Below are positions 1-4,785 of a stretch of 7,501 nt of DNA, in pieces (the stretch's first letter is position 1; every line of letters starts with the position of its first letter). A program made the position numbers and the translations under genes. Under the pieces are notes generated by a model. That model saw nothing but the letters and a program-made list of their open reading frames with translations. It was not told where the DNA came from and ran no database searches. The DNA is from an uncultured Ruminococcus sp. (GTDB lineage: Bacteria > Bacillota > Clostridia > Oscillospirales > Ruminococcaceae): NCBI GenBank assembly GCA_947174085.1, contig CAMWHN010000101.1, positions 1 to 7,501 on the forward strand, written 5' to 3'.

Positions 1-4
1 ATTA

Positions 5-33
5 ATGATATCTCTTCATGTCGGATGTGTCAA
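5..33 (-). promoter_or_regulatory. Candidate SigA promoter reading left out of the window
   Basis: On the minus strand TTGACA (33 to 28) is followed after exactly 17 bases by TATCAT (10 to 5). This is a full -35 match and a five-of-six -10 match at ideal spacing. It would transcribe a gene lying left of the window, divergent from the mobilization genes. No gene start is visible in the remaining four bases, so the target is unknown. Confidence 0.45.
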
Positions 34-186
34 GTTTTATTATACACCATCAAATCGTAAAACGATACCCTGAAAAAAATCAGGCAGGCTGTGAGCCGTT
101 TGTGAGCGAGTTTCAGAACTGCTTCAAATGGCTTATTTTATCTGATTCCAGGGTATGACTGAGAAAAATAAAAATTGCAGGTTAAA
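34..186. other. Gene-free leader with small repeats, upstream of the mobilization genes
   Basis: No convincing gene or plus-strand promoter is seen here. There are several short dyads: ATCGT/ACGAT (54-58 and 62-66, three-base loop), CCTGA/TCAGG (69-73 and 80-84), and a spaced inverted repeat ATACCCTG (65-72) with CAGGGTAT (149-156). TGTGAGC also occurs twice at 11-bp spacing (90-96 and 101-107). Such clustered small repeats are common in origin-of-transfer regions and in binding sites of ribbon-helix-helix proteins, but each is short enough to arise by chance. Confidence 0.3.
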
Positions 187-211
187 GTTTGGTCGCTTGA
201 AGCGACCAAAC
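187..211. other. Perfect palindrome, candidate part of an origin of transfer (oriT)
   Basis: The arms GTTTGGTCGCTT (187-198) and AAGCGACCAAAC (200-211) are exact reverse complements around a single G at 199. There is no T-tract after it, so it is not an intrinsic terminator. It lies about 85 bp upstream of an accessory gene that precedes a relaxase gene, the usual place for the inverted repeat that a relaxase recognises beside its nick site. I cannot identify the nick site from sequence alone. An alternative is an operator for the ribbon-helix-helix protein encoded just downstream. Confidence 0.4.
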
Positions 212-280
212 ATTCACATCGTCGGACAAAGCCCGCCGAAATACAGACATTCGAAAGAAAAAGATGCAAGTCGCACAATT

Positions 281-286
281 AGGAGG
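281..286 (+). promoter_or_regulatory. Ribosome binding site deciding the accessory-gene start
   Basis: A perfect AGGAGG nine bases before ATG 296. It sets the start of the ribbon-helix-helix gene 47 codons inside the longer open frame that begins at 155. Confidence 0.85.
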
Positions 287-295
287 TTTGATAGA

Positions 296-772
296 ATGCA
301 GTCGGATCATACGGAAAAAAAGAACTGTAATCAAGCAAATTCGGACTTTTTACAGGTTGCAAGTGAGAAAAAGAAGTCGAGATTCGGCTTGAAGCTATTT
401 CCGGAAACATTGTCTATGATAGACACACTCTATGCAAAGGATAATTGCAAATCACGTTCGGAATTTATCGAGAAAGCAATAAAATTTTATTGTGGCTATC
501 TCATGAATCAGGAAAATATGACTACAGAGTTTGTGGCTCCGCAAATTGCCGCACTGACGGAAGGTATCATCAAGGGGAGCGAACAGAAACTATGCCGTGC
601 CATGTTCAAAATCGCTGTAGAACTTGGTGCAGTCACACATATGCTTGCAGCGATGAATCAAATTGATGAGCAGACACTTTTCAAATTGCGTTCTATGTGT
701 ATAGATGAAGTCAGACACATCAACGGCGTGATTAACTTTGAAAAAGCTGTCCGCTATCAGCATGAGCAGTAA
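296..772 (+). CDS. Ribbon-helix-helix mobilization accessory / regulatory protein
   Basis: A 158-aa protein. Residues 26-70 fit a ribbon-helix-helix (CopG/Arc-like) DNA-binding fold: a basic KKKSRFGLKLFPE strand, then two helices (LSMIDTLYAKDN and SRSEFIEKAIKFYCGYL). The remaining 90 residues are helical with no motif I recognise. The start at 296 is chosen because AGGAGG (281-286) lies nine bases upstream; an in-frame ATG at 155 has no comparable site and would run through the palindrome. The protein precedes a relaxase. Proteins of this type usually bind oriT beside the relaxase, help relaxosome assembly and repress the mobilization promoter; that role is inferred from family and position. 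Its last 62 codons lie in the first copy of the tandem duplication, but this copy is intact and ends in TAA. Confidence 0.8.
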   Translation: MQSDHTEKKNCNQANSDFLQVASEKKKSRFGLKLFPETLSMIDTLYAKDNCKSRSEFIEKAIKFYCGYLMNQENMTTEFVAPQIAALTEGIIKGSEQKLCRAMFKIAVELGAVTHMLAAMNQIDEQTLFKLRSMCIDEVRHINGVINFEKAVRYQHEQ

Positions 773-850
773 AATTTTATGAATGGTGCAAGATTAATTC
801 TGACGAGTCGTTATCTGAAAAGTGGTACAGCCAAAGATGCTTTCAAGCGA
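585..850 (+). repeat. Tandem duplication, copy 1 (266 bp)
   Basis: This segment and the next 266 bases are identical at every position I compared. With the shared end sequence, 585-859 equals 851-1125. The copy holds the last 62 codons of the accessory gene and the first 24 codons of the relaxase gene. The end points share AGAAACTAT (585-593, 851-859, 1117-1125). AGCGA also stands just before that 9-mer at both ancestral sites: 578-582, two bases away, in the accessory gene, and 1112-1116, directly adjacent, in the relaxase. This suggests slippage or recombination between short direct repeats. Confidence 0.97.
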
Positions 851-886
851 AGAAACTATGCCGTGCCATGTTCAAAATCGCTGTAG
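779..886 (+). pseudogene. Truncated relaxase start left by the duplication
   Basis: This repeats the beginning of the relaxase gene. It encodes the first 27 relaxase residues (MNGARLILTS up to RRNY), then crosses the duplication junction into the accessory-gene sequence in another frame, adds AVPCSKSL, and stops at TAG 884-886 after 35 residues. It keeps the native position six bases after the accessory-gene stop, so it is probably still translated by coupling. It lacks all relaxase catalytic motifs and cannot be an active enzyme. Confidence 0.85.
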
Positions 887-1038
887 AACTTGGTGCAGTC
901 ACACATATGCTTGCAGCGATGAATCAAATTGATGAGCAGACACTTTTCAAATTGCGTTCTATGTGTATAGATGAAGTCAGACACATCAACGGCGTGATTA
1001 ACTTTGAAAAAGCTGTCCGCTATCAGCATGAGCAGTAA
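851..1038 (+). pseudogene. Headless copy of the accessory-gene C-terminus
   Basis: Duplicate of the last part of the ribbon-helix-helix gene without its DNA-binding domain, ending at TAA 1036-1038, six bases before the relaxase ATG. Internal in-frame ATGs at 868, 907 and 919 could give peptides of 56 residues or fewer. ATG 868 overlaps the stop of the truncated relaxase leader (884-886), so reinitiation is possible. No strong ribosome binding site is seen before these ATGs. Confidence 0.8.
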
Positions 1039-1116
1039 AATTTTATGAATGGTGCAAGATTAATTCTGACGAGTCGTTATCTGAAAAGTGGTACAGCCAA
1101 AGATGCTTTCAAGCGA
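851..1116 (+). repeat. Tandem duplication, copy 2 (266 bp)
   Basis: Second, identical copy of 585-850. It contains a headless accessory-gene tail and then the start of the intact relaxase gene. Complete identity points to a very recent event or to an assembly artefact. 266 is not a multiple of three, so the copied accessory-gene frame is shifted relative to copy 1 and falls in the same frame as the intact relaxase. Confidence 0.97.
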
Positions 1117-3156
1117 AGAAACTATACAAAATATATCGCAACCCGTGAAACTGTGGAACTCCGTGACCAGAATTCTTTTCATGATGTTAATGCTCCTGCT
1201 ACAGCAAAGCAGAAGAATCTAATCAAAGAATTGCTGACAGATTTTCCTGAATCAAAAAATTATCTTGAATATGCTGATTATACTGCTTACCCTACAGTTG
1301 GAAATGCAAGCGAACTAATTTCCACAATGGTGGAACAGAATGTTGACATCATCGGAAACAAGAAAAACTTTGTTGGCTATATGGCAATGCGTCCTGGCAC
1401 TGAAAAGCGTGGCGCACATGGATTATTTAACGGCAGTGACAAACCGATTATTCTGAATCAGGCAGCAAATGAAATTGCTAATCATCAGGGAAATGTCTGG
1501 TCGCATGTGATTTCGCTGCGGAGAAGTGATGCGGTTCGGCTCGGTTATGATAATTCTGACAGCTGGCGTGAACTTATCAAGCGGCATATCATGGAGATAG
1601 CTGCTGCTCATAAGATTCCGCTGTGTAATCTGAAATGGTATGCAGCATTTCATAACACGACCCATCATCCTCACATTCATCTGCTCGTATATTCGACAGA
1701 CCCGGAACAGGGCTATCTCACGAAAAAAGGCATTGAAAAAATGCGTTCCATGCTTGCAAATGATATTTTTCAGGATGAATTGCAGAGTATCTATCAGGAA
1801 CAGACTGTCAGCCGTGATGATTTGAAAAAATTATCAGAAGAAGAATTTTATGAAATTCTGAAACAGATTCAGGATAATAAAATTCATCGTCCGGAACTGG
1901 AACAGTTAGTCAAAAAACTCTATATACAGCTGAGAAAAACAAAAGGCAAAAAAGTATATGGTTATCTTCCAAAAGAAGTCAAGCAGACAGTTAATGAAAT
2001 TTTTGCTGAACTTGCAAAGGATGATAAAATTAATCTGCTCTATGAAAAATGGTGTCAGCTTGAAAAATTGAAATATAAGTCTTATACGATACAAGAACCG
2101 GAACTGCGATCACTTACTGAAAACAAAACATTTCATTCTGTCAGAAACATGATTATCAAAAATGTCCTGAAAATGGACAGCCTCATCATGCTCGGACAGC
2201 CGGACAATCTTGAGATTGAAAAAGATCTCACAGAAGATATTTATTATCAGTTGGATTGGTCGGAAGATTACAGAAAGGCTTATGGACTATTGAACAAATC
2301 AAATCTGGCAGAGCAGGAAAAAGAGAAATGTCTTGGACTGCTCATCAACGAAGCGAAGGACGGAAATATCCTTGCTCTGCTTGACTTAGGAAAAATCTAT
2401 AACAGCAATTTCCTGGGAGAAGCAGATGCGGAAAAATCATATCAATGCTATGCAAAGGCACTGAATGAAATGATAATTCTTGAACCGAAAGCAAAGAAAA
2501 TCAAAGCAGGTCTGCAATATCAGATTGGAAAGATGTTCTGTTACGGGATAGGCACAGAAAAAAATCCGAAGAAAGCGTTGGAATATCTCACTCTGTCAGA
2601 ACAAGCTGGAAATCTGTATGCTAAAAGACTGCTCGGAAGAGAACTTCTGTCCGGTGAAAATATTCTGAAAGATACTGAAAGTGGAATCAGAATACTTTCC
2701 GAATGTGTCGAAAGCAATGATTTATCTTCTGCTTATCTGCTTGCGAAATTTCTGCTGAAAGATACAGCATACAGAAATCCAGTGAAAGCAATGGAACTTC
2801 TGAAAAAGTCAGCAGAGCAGAATGCATGGGCATCGTTTTTACTCGGAAAGCTGTATCTGTTCGGAACCGACGAAACTGAATCGAACAGAGAATCTGCTGT
2901 CCTATGGCTGACAAAATCCGCAGAGGTTGGAAATGCATATGCTCAGGAACTACTCAACAGCATGGAACAATTTCAGAATCAGATGCTTGCGGATACATCA
3001 TTCAGATTATTTATCAGTCTGAGCAGAATTATTGATGAAGATTATCATCAGGAACAGAAACGATTTCCTTTTCATGTGGAAAGTAAGCTGAAAGGCATGA
3101 TAGAGCGTAAGAAAAAAGAACTTGGCATCAGGACAGAACAATCGCAGAATTATTAA
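1045..3156 (+). CDS. MobP-type relaxase with C-terminal Sel1-like repeats
   Basis: A 703-aa relaxase, the enzyme that nicks one strand at oriT and stays bound to the 5' end through a tyrosine during conjugative transfer. The N-terminal third holds the catalytic domain. FVGYMAMRPG (109-118) resembles the motif I region of MobP3-like relaxases, with Y112 a candidate nicking tyrosine. GLFN (126-129) follows, and HHPHIHLLVY (207-216) is the metal-binding histidine motif. Residues 250-430 are charged and helical. From about 438 to 632 there are Sel1/TPR-like repeats, including ALLDLGKIY, QYQIGKMFCYGIGTEKNPKKA and ASFLLGKLYLFGTDE with AVLWLTKSAEVGNAYA, which probably mediate protein contacts. No clear ribosome binding site precedes ATG 1045, so translation probably depends on the upstream frame ending six bases before. 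It is complete despite the duplication; the subfamily (MobP3) is from memory. Confidence 0.88.
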   Translation: MNGARLILTSRYLKSGTAKDAFKRRNYTKYIATRETVELRDQNSFHDVNAPATAKQKNLIKELLTDFPESKNYLEYADYTAYPTVGNASELISTMVEQNVDIIGNKKNFVGYMAMRPGTEKRGAHGLFNGSDKPIILNQAANEIANHQGNVWSHVISLRRSDAVRLGYDNSDSWRELIKRHIMEIAAAHKIPLCNLKWYAAFHNTTHHPHIHLLVYSTDPEQGYLTKKGIEKMRSMLANDIFQDELQSIYQEQTVSRDDLKKLSEEEFYEILKQIQDNKIHRPELEQLVKKLYIQLRKTKGKKVYGYLPKEVKQTVNEIFAELAKDDKINLLYEKWCQLEKLKYKSYTIQEPELRSLTENKTFHSVRNMIIKNVLKMDSLIMLGQPDNLEIEKDLTEDIYYQLDWSEDYRKAYGLLNKSNLAEQEKEKCLGLLINEAKDGNILALLDLGKIYNSNFLGEADAEKSYQCYAKALNEMIILEPKAKKIKAGLQYQIGKMFCYGIGTEKNPKKALEYLTLSEQAGNLYAKRLLGRELLSGENILKDTESGIRILSECVESNDLSSAYLLAKFLLKDTAYRNPVKAMELLKKSAEQNAWASFLLGKLYLFGTDETESNRESAVLWLTKSAEVGNAYAQELLNSMEQFQNQMLADTSFRLFISLSRIIDEDYHQEQKRFPFHVESKLKGMIERKKKELGIRTEQSQNY

Positions 3157-3165
3157 AAATTATAG

Positions 3166-3198
3166 AAGGCATACTAGGAAATATTTCTGATATGCCTT
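3166..3198. terminator. Hairpin between convergent genes, possible bidirectional terminator
   Basis: AAGGCATA (3166-3173) pairs exactly with TATGCCTT (3191-3198). The loop itself contains a near-palindromic GAAATATTTC. It lies between the relaxase stop and the end of the minus-strand repressor gene. Read on the minus strand it is followed by CTATAATTTTT, and on the plus strand by GATGTTTTCG. The U-tracts are weak, so efficiency is uncertain. Confidence 0.5.
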
Positions 3199-3213
3199 GA
3201 TGTTTTCGCAAAA

Positions 3214-3525
3214 TTAGATATTTGATGATATGCAAAATTTCAGTATTAATTGGTAAAGAAAATATGTGTATCTGCTATACTCAATCATACCATATTCCGT
3301 TTCCTTATGGGTCAATATCCAAATCTCGTTATCCTCATTGAAAAATTCGGTTAAAGTAATGTCTAGAGGGATAAGCAAGCGTTTCAAAGTGTCTATAGTA
3401 GTCTGATTCTTACCTTTCTCAGGATCGCTGAGATGATCTTGTGAAATATCTGCCTCCAATGCCAATCTGTATATGCTCATTTTCTTTGATTCTCTGAAAT
3501 ATTTCAGTTTTTTTCCCAATTCCAT
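3214..3525 (-). CDS. XRE-family helix-turn-helix transcriptional regulator
   Basis: A 103-aa protein with an N-terminal Cro/C1-type helix-turn-helix at about residues 5-62. LKYFRESKKMSIYRLALEAD is followed by ISQDHLSDPEKGKNQTTIDT and LKRLLIPLDITLTEFF, the typical pattern ending in a hydrophobic FF. Proline 35 stands in DPEKGK, where an aliphatic residue is usual. The last 40 residues, rich in Tyr, Leu and Ile, match nothing I recognise. The start is supported by GGGAGG (minus strand, 3539 to 3534) eight bases before the ATG. It is transcribed away from the SLOG gene, and the shared 126-bp gap may hold its operator. Role as a repressor of itself or its neighbour is inference. Confidence 0.8.
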   Translation of the reverse strand: MELGKKLKYFRESKKMSIYRLALEADISQDHLSDPEKGKNQTTIDTLKRLLIPLDITLTEFFNEDNEIWILTHKETEYGMIEYSRYTYFLYQLILKFCISSNI

Positions 3526-3651
3526 ATCTTTGCCCTCCCAAAATGATATACTACTATAATTATAAGCTGTTTTATCAGATTTTTTAATGCAAAATATACG
3601 AACTTATATTTTCAGATATACAAGACATTAAATCTGAATGGAGGATTTTTC
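3526..3651. promoter_or_regulatory. Divergent intergenic region with imperfect inverted repeat
   Basis: This 126-bp AT-rich gap separates the divergent XRE and SLOG genes. TCAGATTTTTTAATG (3575-3589) and CATTAAATCTGA (3626-3637) form an inverted repeat, identical apart from three extra T in the left arm. TATATT (3605-3610) could be a plus-strand -10 and TATAAT (minus strand, about 3555-3560) a minus-strand -10, but neither has a convincing -35. It is a plausible operator region for the XRE regulator. Confidence 0.35.
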
Positions 3652-4107
3652 ATGAGAAAATCAGCTTGCTTTATGAGACACAGAAGTTTTACTGGTGATA
3701 CAACAAACTTAGAGACACGACTGTATGACATACTGGAAAGAGCGATCACCAAAAAGAGTGTTACTGACTTTTACGCTAGCGGTGCTGTGTGTTGGGATGA
3801 ATTGGCTGCCCGGACTGTTCTGAAATTGCGAGAGATATATCCGCAGATCAAGTTGCACTTGATTTTGTCCTGCTCCAATGAAGAACAGACAGCGAAATGG
3901 ACAAAGGAACAGAAAATAGAGTTTTATCGTATTCTCAATCTTGCTGATTCGGTCGAGTACACATCAGAGCGTTATTATAACGGCTGTATGAAAGTGCGTA
4001 ATGCTCGTCTTGTTGAACTTGCTGACTTCTGTTTCTGCTTTTTGGATACGAACGGACAACGCAGCGGAACAGCACAGACTGTGCGAATGGCTCAAAGAAA
4101 ATCATGA
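3652..4107 (+). CDS. SLOG-domain protein (YpsA/DUF1273-like), with altered motifs
   Basis: A 151-aa Rossmann-like SLOG protein. Family landmarks in order: ACFMRHRSF (5-13; usual form CFTGHR), ASGAVCWDELAA (42-53; usual GGALGFDTLAA), KLHLILSCSNEEQTAKW (67-83), an ADSVEYTSERYYNGCM (98-113) stretch followed by VRNARLVELAD (115-125), and GQRSGTAQTV (135-144). SLOG proteins bind nucleotides or nucleotide-derived ligands at the glycine-rich motifs; ligand and process are unknown for this branch. Two glycine motifs are changed (R9 for G, and ASGAVCWDE), so binding may be weakened. The protein ends shortly after the last motif, earlier than I expect for the family; a +1 frame continues from about 4080 to a stop at 4157-4159. 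TGGAGG (3639-3644) lies seven bases before the ATG. It may be a decaying gene. Confidence 0.72.
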   Translation: MRKSACFMRHRSFTGDTTNLETRLYDILERAITKKSVTDFYASGAVCWDELAARTVLKLREIYPQIKLHLILSCSNEEQTAKWTKEQKIEFYRILNLADSVEYTSERYYNGCMKVRNARLVELADFCFCFLDTNGQRSGTAQTVRMAQRKS

Positions 4108-4151
4108 TCGTAAATTTTTTTTTAGAGTAGACATCATAAGGAGAGTATTTT

Positions 4152-4317
4152 ATGAGTAATATATGCGCTTTAGTATAAAGAGTATTACAATCCCTTGTTT
4201 GTAAGCATAAAAATTTCTTTTACAGTTGACGAGAATGACAAACTAATTGCAAAGGGATACAGAAATGTGGCTCACCCTCTATCAAGTGGACAGAGAATAA
4301 ATCTTTGTAATAACTAA
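4152..4317 (+). pseudogene. Small gene apparently broken by a one-base frameshift
   Basis: AAGGAG (4138-4143) stands eight bases before ATG 4152, a good initiation site, but the frame stops after MSNICALV at TAA 4176-4178. In the +1 frame an open stretch begins at 4174 (YKEYYNPLFVSIKISFTVDE, then NDKLIAKGYRNVAHPLSSGQ, then RINLCNN) and stops at TAA 4315-4317, directly at the foot of a good terminator. Removing one base near 4171-4176 would give a 54-aa protein. I do not recognise the family. A random open stretch is possible, since no start codon with a ribosome binding site exists in the second frame. Confidence 0.4.
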
Positions 4318-4353
4318 AAGCAGTCGGTGCAAATTGTGCAGGCTGCTTTTTTT
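4316..4353 (+). terminator. Strong Rho-independent terminator
   Basis: AAAAGCAG (4316-4323) pairs with CTGCTTTT (4343-4350), extended by a T-G wobble and a C-G pair. An inner TGCA/TGCA pairing (4328-4331 with 4337-4340) closes the loop. The stem runs into a seven-T tract (4347-4353). It ends the transcript of the SLOG gene and the broken small gene, separating them from the TIR operon. Confidence 0.8.
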
Positions 4354-4355
4354 AT

Positions 4356-4381
4356 GAGCGAATTCCAAACGGAGTTCGCTC
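4356..4381 (+). repeat. Second hairpin directly after the terminator
   Basis: GAGCGAATTCC (4356-4366) and GGAGTTCGCTC (4371-4381) form an 11-bp stem with one G-T pair around the loop AAAC. A six-T run begins five bases later (4387-4392), so it may be a back-up terminator on the plus strand. It could also be the end of an inserted element; no matching copy occurs elsewhere in the window. Confidence 0.5.
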
Positions 4382-4679
4382 TCAAATTTTTTCACAAAGA
4401 TGTGTTCAAAAAAATTGTCGTCATGAACAGAACGGAAATGTTGTCAGATACTATTCTTTTCCAGAAAAAATCTCATAATCATAGTAGAGGAGCCTCCCCT
4501 CAAAAAGCGTGTTGTAGTATTACAGTTGTAAAAAGTGTGATTTCCAATGACAAACGGAAGCAGTCAATTGATGTTTTAATTCGCATCAGATTTTCGTCTA
4601 TCTCTTAATTATTCTTTCTTTCTTGTCCAATATCTATTGTAGCACTACAACAAAAATTACCGAAATTTTAAAAATGCAG
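4382..4679. other. Gene-poor intergenic stretch, possible tiny minus-strand ORF
   Basis: No convincing gene is seen. A plus-strand open frame here starts inside the terminator and has no family features. On the minus strand a 28-codon frame (4586 to 4500) begins MRIKTSIDCFRLSLEITLFT and has a hydrophobic second half, with only a weak GAGA upstream. Upstream of it, TGCTACAAT (minus strand, 4644 to 4636) resembles an extended -10 and sits in the dyad TTGTAGCACTACAA (4637-4650), but the -35 is poor. A related half-dyad TTGTAGTATTACA occurs at 4512-4524. I cannot assign a function. Confidence 0.3.
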
Positions 4680-4708
4680 TTGAAAATCAAAGAGAAATGT
4701 GCTATAAT
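4680..4708 (+). promoter_or_regulatory. SigA promoter with extended -10 for the TIR operon
   Basis: TTGAAA (4680-4685), a 17-base spacer, then TATAAT (4703-4708) preceded by TGC (4700-4702), giving an extended -10. This is close to consensus. Transcription would begin near 4715, leaving a leader of about 70 bases with a possible hairpin AGTTTGT (4728-4734) / ACAAACT (4746-4752). It should drive the TIR gene and the downstream zinc-ribbon gene. Confidence 0.8.
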
Positions 4709-4785
4709 ATAAAGTGAAGTATTATAAAGTTTGTAAAAGTGGTTGACAAACTGCTACACTTACATATGGACTGGAGAAATAAATA

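Noticed and set aside
155..295. In-frame upstream extension of the accessory gene starting at ATG 155
   Set aside because: No good ribosome binding site, it would encode the palindrome region, and AGGAGG at 281-286 clearly marks the start at 296.
1423..2938. Several minus-strand open frames inside the relaxase gene
   Set aside because: All are antisense shadows of a complete relaxase with clear motifs.
4327..4608. 93-codon plus-strand open frame
   Set aside because: It starts within the loop of a terminator hairpin, has no ribosome binding site and shows no protein-like pattern or family motif.
4505..4650. CRISPR-like repeats (TTGTAGTATTACA and TTGTAGCACTACAA)
   Set aside because: Only two short, non-identical dyads with irregular spacing and no spacers or cas genes.
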